From assembly GCA_028023455.1 (NCBI GenBank), contig JAQFVV010006199.1, positions 4,286,972 to 4,350,971 on the forward strand: 64,000 nucleotides of DNA, in the 5' to 3' direction. A program made the translations under genes and the position numbers. This stretch comes from Epiperipatus broadwayi (taxonomy: Eukaryota; Onychophora; Udeonychophora; Euonychophora; Peripatidae). Positions 1-12,337 of this stretch are shown piece after piece. Position 1 is the stretch's first letter; each line of letters starts with the position of its first letter. Below the pieces are notes generated by a model. The model had not been told where the DNA came from, ran no database searches, and saw only the letters and a list, made by a program, of their open reading frames with translations.

Positions 1-663
1 AATACGTATTGAATTCGTTTTTAAAAGTTCTGTACGATGGTGACATCTTCCGATTTATTTTAGAAGTAAAAAATAGAAAAAAAACGCATTTAAACCTAAA
101 CAAAGAAGGAACATTATTTGTGATTGGTTCTTAGCATGCTCTCAGCCGAAAAAGACATTCTGATTGGCTGGAAAGAACAAAGAAACTGCCTGATCAAAGA
201 AAATAAAGAAAAACGCTGAGATTTTCATTTCGAATACGATTTAAATTATTATTAAATAATATTTATGGAAATTAAACATAATTTTCAGAGAGAATAATAA
301 AAAAACAAAATTATTTTCGAAAAATATTGAAGATTTTAGTATAAATATTGAAGTTGTAATAAAAAGAAATATTTACTTTTCTATAACGTAAAAGTTGATC
401 TTTTTGTTTACATTATAACTTTTATGTTGCCGATATTCAATATCTTAGAATAAATAAATAGCAATTTATTTTTGAAAAAACTTTCGTTGTCTTCACAACC
501 TTAAAAATTAATTATATACTTTTTATAAACGTATCTGAGTTGAATTTAATATTATAGGCGAATATGTTTTAACAATAGGCTTTGACTTCAGTTTGTGAGT
601 TGGCCAATTAAAAGATTTGATTTTTATCTGATACAACCAATGATAAAATTAGCGGTTTAAGGG
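1..663 (-). mobile_element. piggyBac-like MITE, truncated by the window start
   Basis: Non-coding element matching 58060-58825 in inverted orientation over essentially its whole visible length. Its inner end reads ...GCGGTTTAAGGG followed by TTAA at 664-667, giving the outward terminus CCCTTAAACCGC next to TTAA. A CCC terminus against a TTAA duplication is typical of piggyBac-type elements. About 100 bp of the other end lies outside the window. Several ATTGG/CCAAT motifs occur at 120-175. No coding frame is present, so it would depend on a transposase elsewhere. Confidence 0.6.
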
Positions 664-3600
664 TTAATGATTATATATTTAACTTTTAGATTCCCATTAT
701 TTTTATTGTAAACTTGCTTCAAAAATATTTTTTGACTTCAATATTACACATCTTTCAAATTCTACATTTATAATATGTAGTGAAAATTATTACAGTATAT
801 GCACCTAGAAGAATACTTTTTTAAAATGTACTATATTTTTACTGCCAGAGATTTAGCAATTTTATATTTAGTGCTTAAATTTTGGACATTTTTTTAAATA
901 GTGAATTCAAATTTTTTATTGATATATATTTATCAACCTTCAAACTCTTATAGTTAAAATTATACTTGAAATTAAAATACCAAAAAATATTGATATTTTT
1001 ATATTTTTGGAGTAAAATCTTGATTTAGGAAAATTTTAACAGATGTTAGCAAAAAAGAGGGAGAGAGAGAAAGAGATAGAGAAATTTTAATATTTTAGAA
1101 ATCTATTTGCATTTAACTGTTAGTTAGCTTATTTTTACATATTCAAAACTTTATATGAATTTCAAAAAAATCAATTAAAGTCAAAAAATTGATTATTTTT
1201 TTGAGTTATAATGAATAGTAGATATATGTCAGATAATTCTACAGATGCCTATAAAATGGTTGTATTAAGACTTTTTTTAATTAAGCATTGATTTATCAGG
1301 ATTTAATTAACATTCTACAAATAACTCTTGTCTAGCACAATTTTAAGCACTCATAATTTTTAGTGCTTTTTTTAAAAAATGCAAGTGTTCAAATTTATGC
1401 TATTTTTAGTTTTATTTTAATTAAATCTGTTTTGAATAAAATTAATTATTCTATTTTATCAAATAAAATGTATTAATTAATTTATTATTTTGTATATGAA
1501 ATGCATTTACATACTCACATTCATATACATTTCTATTACACATCTATAAAATATAATTTAATTTTGGAATATACCTTTAAAAATATACTTGTGTGATTAT
1601 ATACTAATAATCTATTATTTCCTTCAAAACACACCTCTTGTATATCTACCCAATGACTAAAATAGCATTCCCATCCCTGAAAAAATAAAGACTGGAACTC
1701 ATTTTAGGAATATTAAGTACTTGACATCTTTTTGAATATAGGTTATATTAGAAGTCATCAATTTTTCAGTGTAGCATTTTAATATTTGAAATAGGCAGCT
1801 AACTCAGATTAATAAACAAAATGAGCTAATTGTATTATTATTTTTTTGGTTAGAAAATCCTATCTATGAAAGCACTAGGACTTGGTGCATTATTATGATG
1901 AATGATCTACTTTTCAATTCATTTCAAACTTTTTTTTCAAACAAAATATTATGATTTCTTCAATATGTTTAAATATCATTGTTGGTTGATTGCTTGCCCT
2001 GTTTAATAAATTCATAGTTGATTTTTTTTTGTAGGTAAAAAAACACATCAGCAAGAGCTTAAATTGTGAAAATAACTACTTTTTTTAAAACACAATCAAT
2101 CTGAAGATTTTCACTGCATGCTATTTTAATCTGTTATAGGGTCATGTTACTGTTAAAATTAGATGTGAATTTAATAAAAAAATTAATCACAATTTTAAAG
2201 CTGATGATGTTTCCTTTCATCATCTAAAATTGAGGCATAAACATTGCATAAATCATTCACGTGCCCATTTTTTTAAAAATTAGTCTGTTTCTCAAAGAGC
2301 ATGTACTTTTTTACATTTATCAATCTCACACTTAATTGTTTATCAGTATCATATTTGCACTCTATTCATATTAATACCAGTCATTGTTATTTTTGGCTAA
2401 TCATTTTTGAGGTCACCCAAACATCCTGAACCTTTTCATAGCTTCTTTATATTATGTCATTTCTAACAGTTGTAACTTTCATAGCATTTTTTCTAATTTC
2501 TACATAAAATTTGATGTTAACACACTTCTCAAAATTTTGATCATCTATTTTTACAAGTACACAAACAGCCAAGTGCTAACTAATAATTAGTTCTATCAAT
2601 TTGTTTTAAATATGTTCAAATACAGATATTCAAATGATTTTGATATTATTATGTCATCAGTGACATGATGCATTCGTTTCAGGAATTAAATTGTCACACC
2701 AAATGATAATTAATAACAATTTATTGTTTTTTATAATATATACAGTGAAAAATACTATAATGAACTTTACCACTGTATGCAAATTATATAATGAATATTT
2801 CTCATTAATTATTATTTTTACAGTGATAACAAATATTTTGATATATTTTCCAGGGGAGTTTACTTACTCATTTATTTGTAGCTTTTTAAAAAAAAAATAT
2901 TCTGCTGCATACATAGAATAATTTTAATCACACTTCTGAAAATCCGAGTTAAAATCTGATTGACATTGTCATAAAAAATCCATTGCGAAATAGAAAAACT
3001 ATCAGTGGATGCAATTCTTACAATGAATACTATTTGGCGACCTAAAATATATATGCAAGATATTTCAGATATTCTGAAAAGTAGAATTAGAAAGTTGATT
3101 AACAACATCAAAAAAGAACGAATTTCCAAACATAAAAATGAAAACAATGTGATTTTTATTAGTATACGTTTGTTTATAATCTTAAATGATTGATTTTAGT
3201 TGTCACTATGAGTTAAAAACAAGAAAATACAATAAGAAAACAGAAAGTGATTTTCTTTAAATAAATTTGTTTAGGTTTTATTATTATATCAGATAAACAA
3301 TAGAATGTAACATCAAAAAAAAAATAATAAGCAAAAAATAATGATCATCTGAAATTAATAATCTATGAATTTTATTAATTTAAGTTTTGTTTACATTTTT
3401 ATTTTATACTTTTAAAACTTGAATTCAATTTTTCTTAAAATCGAACAATATAATATGTACAATATATTTTTGTTTTTATATTATAATGTTTTTATTTATA
3501 GGATTGTTTTAAGTGATAAGTTTTTGCTAAGCTATAGATATGAAACAAATTGTCATTAAGTACATGTGTTTTAATGTAAGCTACAAGAAATAAATGCTTT

Positions 3601-3838
3601 AATGAACGACCCTCAGAACCAATTATATTCATTATAGCAGATCCTAGTAAATTATTATTATATAAATAATATATTAAATTATTGTAAGTAAATGATACTA
3701 TTATATCTATAATACTAATTTTAAATCTTTGCATAAACCAACCCTCGCATATGTATGTATAAATGGATTATTCTCCTGTACATGAGGGGTCAGAATGACT
3801 AATATGTTAACATGGGTAGAATGACAATCTTGGCACTA
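664..3838. other. A+T-rich DNA without a supported gene
   Basis: Poly-A/T tracts and a purine-rich stretch near 1058-1081. The open frames at 2691-2921, 2872-3147, 3005-3193 and 3492-3734 are short, dominated by I/L/F/N/K and show no motif; I regard them as chance. Confidence 0.6.
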
Positions 3839-4150
3839 ACAAGGGCTTTGAACGTTCCATCATCAGATTTTCAATGAAATGGAATGCTAAAGAGTTGTGA
3901 GTTGGAATAGTTTGAAGCCTGTCCATTAAAGTATAAAGATTGGCTATCTTAATATAAAGCTGAGTACTGATTATATATATGTGTGAGGATAGTAATCTAG
4001 ACCAACTGATGATTGCTGGTTTAGCATGAAATATGTATATTGGTGATTATTTATCTTTTCAACATGTGTGTGATCAGGTGGGTCAGCAATATGAGATGGC
4101 ACTGAGAGTGGTGGGTCATGTGAAAGTCTGAGTTCGAACCCCAAATATAT
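3839..4150 (+). repeat. Dispersed repeat (copy A) with tRNA-like end
   Basis: About 300 bp homologous to 31329-31540 and 38242-38505, sharing the stretch TTGCTGGTTTAGCATGAAAT and a long flank on both sides. Only this copy keeps a tRNA-like tail: an A-box-like TGGCACTGAGAGTGG (about 4097-4111) followed by a B-box-like GAGTTCGAACCCC (about 4130-4142). The tRNA-like part lies at the 3' side of the shared sequence, unlike an ordinary SINE head. It may be a SINE of unusual order or the tail of a larger retroelement. Confidence 0.5.
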
Positions 4151-4554
4151 TACATATATAAATGCAGGTTTAAGCCTGTATAATGTATTAATAAACTATT
4201 TAAATAAATTACTTATTTCTCCCTCTGCCAATTTTTTTTCATCTTTATTCTATTTTTTTTCTTAAACATACATATTAGTATTCAATTTAGACCTCAAATA
4301 TTCAGTAATAGTCTCAATATATACTATAATATGCAGTTAATATTACCAAAAATATTTTTTTTAAAAATAGAATAGTGCAATTATAAGAAGTCAGTGAATT
4401 TATAGTACTCCAATGTAGGTGTATGAATATACAAAGATATTTTGAAGTTTATAAGTTTATATCAATTTCTCAATTTCTATAATCATCTCTTACTTTCAAC
4501 AAATGACTTTATATCACTTTTTTCATTGGATTACTTACTAAAATCTTTACTGTA
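4151..4554. other. Unclassified A+T-rich spacer
   Basis: No open frame, repeat match or motif recognised. Confidence 0.5.
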
Positions 4555-4985
4555 ATAGTAATAATCAGCCATTAAGCTAATGCACCATTGCACTTTGTGA
4601 ATTTTTAACTATAAATGAATACTCTTACTTCCAAACATAAGATAAAGTCTTTGTGAAAAGATAGAATGAATCATCTATCCTTGACACAAATGTTGATGTA
4701 TGGTCAAATCTTAAGCATTTGGGAATGAGAGCATGAAGATGTTAAGTGATCACTTTAAATTACTTTTAGTATGTCTTCATGCTCTCATTCCCAAATGCTT
4801 AAGATTTGCTCATACATAAATGTTTGGCTTGAAACGATAGATGATTTATTCTATCTTTTCACAAAGACTTTATCTTGTGTTTGGAAGTGAGATTATTCAT
4901 TTATAGTTAAAAATCCACAAAGTGCATATGCATTAGCTTAATGGCTGATTATTATTATTATTACAGTTTATAAAAAAAACATAGC
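4555..4985. mobile_element. Fold-back (palindromic) MITE
   Basis: Two arms that are imperfect reverse complements meet near 4765. The left arm has CATTTGGGAATGAGAGCATG and the right arm CATGCTCTCATTCCCAAATG; outer blocks such as GTCTTTGTGAAAAGATAGAA pair with TTCTATCTTTTCACAAAGAC. A related palindrome lies at 30305-30605. No coding capacity. Probably a non-autonomous DNA transposon; no target duplication was identified. Confidence 0.65.
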
Positions 4986-5944
4986 ACTATATAAAATAAA
5001 TAACTCATTTACAATCTTTACTGTGATTTAATGCTTTTTGATATAGTATCGTTACCAATAACTAAACATTTTGTTCTGAACCCATGTCCCACAACATATT
5101 TAATGCTTTTTACTTTTTACTAAATTCTTATCACACATTGTAAATATAACTTTAATATCTTCAAAAATATAAGTAATAGTAGTATAATTTTTCTACTCTT
5201 TTGATAGTTGATGATTTATTCTTGAATAAATATCCAGCCAAATTTAGCACACTTTTTTTTAAAAAAAAAGTTAAGATATTTTTTATTTTATCACATAAAC
5301 AAGACACTTCTTTGTTTTCATTAAGTTTAAAGAACTTTTGTCATCATAACTTTATGCTTTGAGACCATTTTAATTAAAAGAAAATTTCATTTTCTAACTT
5401 ATATTAACGAGATGTGAGTGCAAATAACTACATTTATTACTGTGTAATACTGATTACATATGCAAGATTAAAAAAATGATTGTTATTCTACAGTAGTGTC
5501 AGATATATATATATATAATCTTTGAATTACTAATTTTGTATCTTAATTCAATATTTTTTTCAAATATTATTTATTCAATCTGTGGAATTTAAAAAAGTGG
5601 ACACAATAATTCTACTGTATAAGATCACTTATTTTTACCCATATTATAGTATCTTAGTTTCTATCTATCAATCCACTCCATTAAATTTCACAGGGTACCT
5701 ACTTAATGAAAATTAATTTGTAATGAATCTAAAATATTTTTGCAAAAAATGGCATCTATATTAATCATAACAAAGATTATCTGAAAGTTTATGATGATAT
5801 TATGTTAGTTGTGGAATATTTCTAACATCTAGGTGAACTTCTAAATGTTTTCTTTAATTAAAACTTTATTTAAGTTTTTTTAAATACATTTGCTTCTTAG
5901 TAAAACATACATTTTAGTAAGGAATACAATATTTTCAGTAATAT
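4986..5944. other. Unclassified A+T-rich spacer
   Basis: No gene seen. Contains only homopolymer tracts and a short (AT)n near 5505. Confidence 0.5.
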
Positions 5945-6880
5945 TATTCTTTTTTTCTTCAGATGATGCTGGTCTGAACAATGATACCTAGACTAGGGAT
6001 TAAACCAATGATCTTTAAAATCATGAATCCTGAATTTAAAGTGATGTTCTAACCAATTGAACTATTTTATCAAATGCAACAATCAATAGTAACTTTGTAT
6101 ATTTATGTGTGAAGATCATGATTTCCCTTTTTTTTCTTTTGAGAACAAAGTTAATGAATGGTTTCCAAACATTATGAATTTATCACACTAAGTTGACTTA
6201 TAGAATTATTTACTATTGTCATGTTAGCAGCTTCTTCAAATTTTTTCTTTTCACTTTTTTGATTACTATGTTAAATACATTTGATTTTTTTTTCTACCTA
6301 TTATTTTATGTTATTTCAATCATTTTTTAATATGGAAGCTAATTTCACTGGTATATGTTATATTATATGGTATTCCATACATGTAATTTTTAATTTTTAA
6401 TGTTAGATTTTGAAGAGGTTAGGATTCCTCACAATGTATTATAACTTTGAAAAGCTATTCTTGTAGATTTTTCTTAGTTTGTCTGCCATTTGTTTTTCTT
6501 TTTGTTTTCTATTTATGTTTTTTAATGATAATGTATGGATAGCTATTCTTCTTGAAAGTTTGTTCTATGGTCTTCTTTTTCCAAATCATAACTTTTGAAA
6601 AAGTCCTTTTGTTTTGTTTTACATTGATAATGTAACTCCACTTTTTGGGTTTCTGATCATATAAAAGTATTTCCAAATGTGGTAAATTTTTATAGATAAA
6701 CAATAGTTGTTTTTTTGTGAGGTAATCTTGCCACAAGAACATGTTTGAATGCCAATTTTTGTTCTTCAGTTAATTTTATTAATGATTTTAATTGAAGAAA
6801 TTATGCTCTTTGTGTGTATTCAAAATTTTTTTGAAATTGTACTTCATCATGTGACCATAAATTAAATATATTGGCAACTT
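5945..6880 (-). pseudogene. Decayed Penelope-like element, 3' portion (relic B)
   Basis: Read on the minus strand it follows the better-kept PLE at 13429-14540 in the same order. 6880-6640 corresponds to the end of the reverse transcriptase and linker; 6605-6535 encodes a frame with IEQTFKKNSYPYIIIKK, matching IEQTLKKNGYPSAVIKK of the intact copy. The frame 6509-6742 is this region. 6250-6120 corresponds to the C-terminal part after the GIY-YIG nuclease, about 6060-5990 to the tRNA-like module, and about 5975-5945 to the hammerhead-like tail. The core nuclease sequence is mostly missing between about 6400 and 6250. Frames are broken throughout, so this is an old, inactive insertion. Confidence 0.65.
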
Positions 6881-6914
6881 AGCAAAGTCAACATTTTATG
6901 AAAATCATCTTTGG

Positions 6915-7375
6915 TTAAAAATTAGCTTAGACAATATACTATTATTTCAACCTGCACCAACAAGATTTAATTGGTTGTTGCCTTGGAAGCATCATTGTTT
7001 GGTTGTTGCCTTGGAAGCATCATTGTTTGAAATTTTAATTAATTTTTAAAATGAGATTTCCATTTATCAGAAATATTTTAACTCCTATTAATCTAATAAA
7101 ACATTAAATTAAGATATATTACTCATTGTTAAAGGATCTTAGTTTCAGATTAGAATTAAGAGAAATTTATTATATTTCATATTCTTATATTTAATATATG
7201 TTCATTAACTTGCTATAAACTTATTTAAGAGCTTGAGTATTAATCAAAAGCAGTACTGTTTTAAGCTAAAAAGTAGATTAGGCAGTGTACTATTATTTCA
7301 GCCTACATATCAATTTTTAATTAGTTGTTGTCTTGGAAGCATTGTGGCTTGATATTTTAATTATATTTTTAAAAT
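6915..7375. repeat. Local duplication with a 2 x 28-bp tandem inside
   Basis: A module containing ACTATTATTTCAACCTGC, then GTTGTTGCCTTGGAAGCAT, then TTTTAATTAATTTTTAAAAT at about 6940-7055 recurs in diverged form at 7285-7375. Within the first copy a 28-bp unit starting GGTTGTTGCC is repeated exactly at 6973-7000 and 7001-7028. No coding potential. Confidence 0.6.
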
Positions 7376-7379
7376 ATAA

Positions 7380-7540
7380 TACTCATATATATACTGCTTT
7401 TACTTCAATAAAAGACCTCCAACAAAAGAGATATTATAGGTTTATGAGAAATACTTGTTTAGTCTCAGGAATTGTCAATTACTAGTTTGATAATTCATGG
7501 TAATATCAAAGGTTAAAGTTTATCTCTATTTCATGGATAT
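7380..7540. repeat. Member of the dispersed repeat family seen at 39.9-41.2 kb
   Basis: Shares the phrases GGAATTGTCAATTA, GGTAATATCAAAGGTTAAAG and TTTACTTCAA with the cluster at 39990-41175, in the same order. No coding capacity; the family is probably a MITE or retroelement relic. Confidence 0.45.
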
Positions 7541-7543
7541 TAG

Positions 7544-7640
7544 ATTCTCATTTCTATTCATTATATATATATTAATTACATGTCATAATGGTATTCTCAT
7601 TTCTATTCATTATATATATATTAATTACATGTCATAATGG
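7544..7640. repeat. Two exact tandem copies, period 49 bp
   Basis: The block beginning ATTCTCATTTCTATTCATT and ending ACATGTCATAATGG occurs at 7544-7591 and again at 7593-7640 without visible differences, implying a recent duplication. Confidence 0.8.
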
Positions 7641-8200
7641 TAACATCATAGCTACATTTTCATTTTGTTGAAAAAATTCTGTGTTGTTTGAAAATATACT
7701 GTTATGTTGAATGTTAACCATTCCAATATTCTGTCAATATGAAGAACTTTACTGATTTGTAAAGTATAATCTTTATTTATCTTTTTATAATAGACAATGC
7801 ATTGTTAGTGAGTATGTATATGAATAATTTTTCCATGTCAAAGATTATTATGATATTAGTTTTATTGTTTTCATGTGCTTGATTAACTCTATACACATTT
7901 TTTTGGGGGAATTATTTTAAAAAATTGAAAATAGAAAGCACATTGTTGTTGAAGGTTTATTCATAAATTTTTTCATTGATGAAGTATTGGCTATTGTAAA
8001 AAAAAATAAGATGGTAGCCTATAAACCAAAATAATTTTTTTTTGATAGTATAATGGAAATTATAATAGTTTTCCTATAAAAAATATACTTTCAATATAAC
8101 ATAATTTTTCTATTAAAATCAAGATACTATTATAAGCTGATTATTATTATCATTAATTAATACTATTCATATGGAAAATCTTAAACTGTAGTCAAATATC
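7641..8200. other. Unclassified A+T-rich spacer
   Basis: No feature recognised; no open frame of note. Confidence 0.5.
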
Positions 8201-8850
8201 TCCACTAAAACATTGGTTTCACTATATTGATGAAGATGTTGCTATAAACATTCTTCTCACTCATGTATAATATATTTTCTCCAATTAAAATTAAAACATA
8301 ATTAGGATGAGAACAAAAATATGCATTTTTAGTTGTTCTTAGAATATCTACTTAATAGCAAAATTAAAACTGCTGTTTTTAGAAAATCCATACCCACAGA
8401 AAAATATTTAGCATACACTTCTAATTATGACATAAATACAAAAAAGGGAATTATTATATGATATGCTTTATAAGTTAAAGAAATTTGTTAAGGAGCCAGT
8501 GACTTGGAAAAAGAAATCTTTTAACACAGCACAAACTCTCATAAAAAAACTGTGGAATCAATAGATTATCAGAACAACTTTTCAAATTCATAGCATATTG
8601 CAAAAAATTCTAACATCTACAAAACTTAAACTTGAAATAGTACTAAAAAACAAGAACTTCATCTAATGAAATATTATGTAAATGTAAAAGAACAGGCAGT
8701 AATGAAACTAGTCATCTTATTAAAAATGTTTTTTTAAAAAAAAAAAAACATAAAACACTGGTACAGGGAAAGAAAAATCTGTTTAAAGTAGAATATTATT
8801 AATATATCTATGAGGATATATTTGATAAGGAAAACACAAAAATATTGGGC

Positions 8851-8895
<45 letters not shown>

Positions 8896-9165
8896 TGATG
8901 AAAGATAATTATATAAGTCAAACTATTGATATAATTTATAATATTTGGTGACCATTCTCTAAACGGAGGAAATTAGAGAATTCTCATAGGTAATTATGCA
9001 AAACTTTTAATGACAGAATAACTTAGTTGGTTGTATAATCATTATTTAAACTATTTGTGAATCTAAATGTCATCAGTTTGATTTCCAAAGAAATATTATT
9101 CATCAGACATCAACATGTAAGAAAGAAAGAAGATTAATACCATTTGAAATACTAGTGAAAAATAT
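8200..9165 (+). pseudogene. Decayed Penelope-like element, 3' portion (relic C)
   Basis: Collinear on the plus strand with the PLE at 13429-14540. Near 8218 a phrase reads HYIDE where the intact copy has RYVDD (the reverse transcriptase catalytic box). 8310-8450 matches the region around KLAFLDVLV and KPTHTGKYLAYTSN. 8560-8640 matches the linker, 8760-8850 the GIY-YIG domain including the ENTKIL segment, 8900-9000 the C-terminal segment, 9005-9090 the tRNA-like module (TTAGTTGGTTG..., degraded B box) and 9095-9165 the hammerhead-like tail. Stops and frameshifts are frequent. An (AT)20 array interrupts the nuclease region. Confidence 0.65.
8854..8893. repeat. (AT)20 microsatellite
   Basis: Pure dinucleotide array of about 40 bp sitting inside PLE relic C, directly after the sequence corresponding to residues ENTKIL of the nuclease. 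Confidence 0.9.
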
Positions 9166-11454
9166 AAATAAAGTTCGATTTTTTCTTTAAAAAAACATAT
9201 AACAATTCAACATGAAGCTCAACATAGAATTATAAATAATAATGATAAGGTATTGTACTTTGATTATAAGAAACAAATCTTTTAAGATGTACCTGGCTAT
9301 AAGAACCTAGCATCTAATAGCAACTTTAAAAAAAAATAATGACATAATCACTGAGTACAACATTACAAGTTCAGATATAAATAAAAAGCCTTTTTTAAAA
9401 GTCAAAACTATGTTTTATATGAATATCATTACTGTTCATCACAGAATTTGTAGACAAGTTTTCATTAAGTATTCCAGTTTCAAATTATTTTTTTCTTACA
9501 ATCAAATGCTTCTGCAATCCAAACATTGAGTTATTTATTTAAAAAAAAAAAAATACTAATTCCTAAGTACCAATAAATGAGGACACTGTAATCTATTTCA
9601 GTATTTTTTTATTAAAATTATTTTATAGTAAGGCTTAGAAATTTCATAATTATTATAAAATAAATACTTATTAAATAAAAGAGAAATTGGGGAAGTGTGG
9701 AAATGTTTATTATATCTATAAATTCTGATCACTTAAAAAAAATAGAAATTAGTTAATTTCAAATATAAATAACATTATTTATCCTAATCAGAAATAGGCA
9801 GAAAAGAGGGGTGTCTGTGTATATTCTGTATTTTCACAGCCTCATGCATAATCTATTTTTAAATTAAATTTTCCACAATTAAAAAATGTGGGGACAAAAC
9901 GAGTTTATAAGCATATCATTCAATTTATGTATACTACTATTTTTTGCTGCAATACATGTTATATAATTTTTTGTATATTATAAATTATGAATAGAATTTT
10001 TTTTTGCCATTGATGTTATTTCTTATTATACGTGTATAATAATTTTATTAATCAATTAACAATTGTATGGCCATTTTTAGCATGAACATAAAAATTCCAA
10101 CCTTCAAATAAAATTTTCTTACCATGCCCAGAAACTGTTTGTCGCCAATTTTCTCATTAATGCATTAAACAATATAGGGCACAAAGATAATTTTAAAGCT
10201 AATTTTTTAGGCAGGGGATCATATGATGTTTGAGTCACAGGCTGAATACAATAGTTTTGTTTACCCAAATTGATAATTTATTATTATAAGCTCTGTTAAT
10301 TTAAATCCTGAAATCTCAAATCCTTGTCACAACGATTATTACTAATAAAGTAAAATACCGCTAGGCATTAATCTTATTCTAGATTGGTTAATAAATAGTG
10401 CAAATTTGCACTTTTTACTTTAAAAAGTCTTAAAATAATAATAAATAGAAGCAATCTTCTCTCATTTATTCAGAATAAATAATACTGATTTCTAGATGAT
10501 ATGCGTATTATGATGGCAGATTGATTAAAAAAGCAACTTGTATTATATAGTACATTAAGGGTTAAATGTAATATAATCTTTATCTTAATATATATTGGAT
10601 TAAATTTTTGCAGCAATGTCTGAAGAATGACTTTGAATCTTAATTAAAAAATCAGCTGTTCATGATAAAAAAAACTACTTTGAAAGACTAAATTTATAAT
10701 GGAAAGTTAACCTATGTATCACTAATTAACAATGTAATTGGAAAAAAAAATAAGTAAGAGAAAAAGATCTTAATATTTTTATTTCCAATTATTTGTAAGA
10801 AAGCGAAAGGGAGAACTGAACTTTTAAATAAATTTATTTAAATTATTTCTTTTTTTTCCTTCGTTTTTTTTTTTTTTAATTTATTTTCAATCATTCTTTT
10901 GTAGAGGAGTTTTAATGGAAATAGAATTAACTTTTCAAAAAAATTACAAAAGAATATCGTTAACATAATCATATCACATTATAGAATTACATTTAATAAA
11001 ATATAATTCAATGATTTTAAACTTTTCCAATTTTTTTTTAATTTGTTATAAAGCTGATCTTTTTTGTTTGTGTTATGTATATATATATAACCCATCAGCC
11101 TACAAAGTTACTTTATTTTCTGTTTACTAATCTAGCAACTTTTTCCATTTATTTATTTTGTAATATAAATATATTATCATTGGAATAATGTTATGCCTAT
11201 TCATAAATTTTTCATCTTAATACAGTACTATATTAAAATAAACTGTTATTAAGATACTGAGATGCAGTGCAGACCCCAGTGTAGTGGTAACGCTTTTAAC
11301 AAGTTCTATTATAATGAAATAACTACTGCACCTTAATTAGTTATACATAGAGCTGTTATTTTATCTAACGTAAAAAAAATTTTTTATTGATGTAATGTAA
11401 AAACATTAGAAAAATTTCATTTAAATGCTCCATAAAACACTATCACAGTATGAA
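9166..11454. other. A+T-rich DNA without a supported gene
   Basis: Homopolymer tracts (for example poly-T near 10865-10880) and short (TA)n. No open frame above 60 codons with recognisable content; no repeat match found by eye. Confidence 0.55.
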
Positions 11455-11462
11455 TCAATATG

Positions 11463-11518
11463 CAGGGCCGGCGCTGGGTACTAGGCGCCCGCATGCAAAT
11501 TTGATTTTGGCGCCCCTG
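11463..11518. repeat. Left hAT end, or a complete 56-bp mini-hAT
   Basis: The 56 bp start with CAGGGCCGGCGC and end with GGCGCCCCTG, so they look like a miniature hAT with its own inverted ends. They are flanked on both sides by TCAATATG (11455-11462 and 11519-11526), the duplication that also follows the far end at 18226. This third copy is unexpected and is discussed in the findings. Confidence 0.5.
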
Positions 11519-11537
11519 TCAATATGTATGTTTACTA

Positions 11538-12195
11538 AGGTGACCCGACCGTGTCCCGTGGCGTTTTTAAAAAGTCATGATTTTTAGAAAGAATGCACGA
11601 TGTAATGCTATTTTTGATATCAAAAATAGCATAAAATTGATTGTTAAATTATATATTATTTCATACAAACGGTTTGTATGAAATAATATATAATTTAACA
11701 CGGCAAATTTAGATGTTAGAAAAATTTGCAGAAATTTTAAAAATAATGTGTTTGTTAAAAATAGACAGAGTGATTCAAATATATATATATATAATAAATT
11801 AAAAAAAAATAATGTTTGAGATTAAAATATTTAAATGTTTAAAATAATTTTCGAAAAACATTTACATATTTTAATCTCAAATATTTTTTTTTTTTTAAAT
11901 TTCATATTTATTATTTGCGTCACTGTCTGTTTTTAACAAACCCATTATTTTTAAAATTTTTGCTAATTTTTCTAACCTCTAAATTTATGCAAATATTAGC
12001 AAATTTAATAATAAATTTACAATTTATAAATGAAATAATTTTAAAAAAAGATAATATTACAAACATACATAATTAATTTATTATTATTAATGTACGCTAT
12101 ATCTATATAAACGCTCCATATAAACCAAATTTTTAATCAGCCCCCCCCCCCGGTCAATGGTGTCCCGTTTTACCAATGTTAAAATCTGGTCACTT
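11538..12195. mobile_element. Long fold-back MITE nested in the hAT left end
   Basis: Ends AGGTGACC at 11538 and GGTCACTT at 12188-12195, with TA on both outer sides. Inside is a near-perfect 59-bp palindrome at 11642-11700 (29-bp arms around one G), then a second pair of about 140-bp arms at roughly 11702-11840 and 11855-11995 that share GTTTGTTAAAAA, TTTGAGATTAAAATAT and similar blocks. A poly-C run lies near 12141. No coding region. The TA flanks suggest a Tc1/mariner-type enzyme, but this is inference. Confidence 0.55.
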
Positions 12196-12337
12196 TAATG
12201 TATACCACCTACATGTTATAAATATTAGTGTACAAAATCTTTCTAAGGGAAACAAACAAGGCAATGTAAATAAATAATTTTTAATATTAAAAAAAAAGAA
12301 AATACAGTTAAAAAAAGTAAATGCATTACAAAACATG

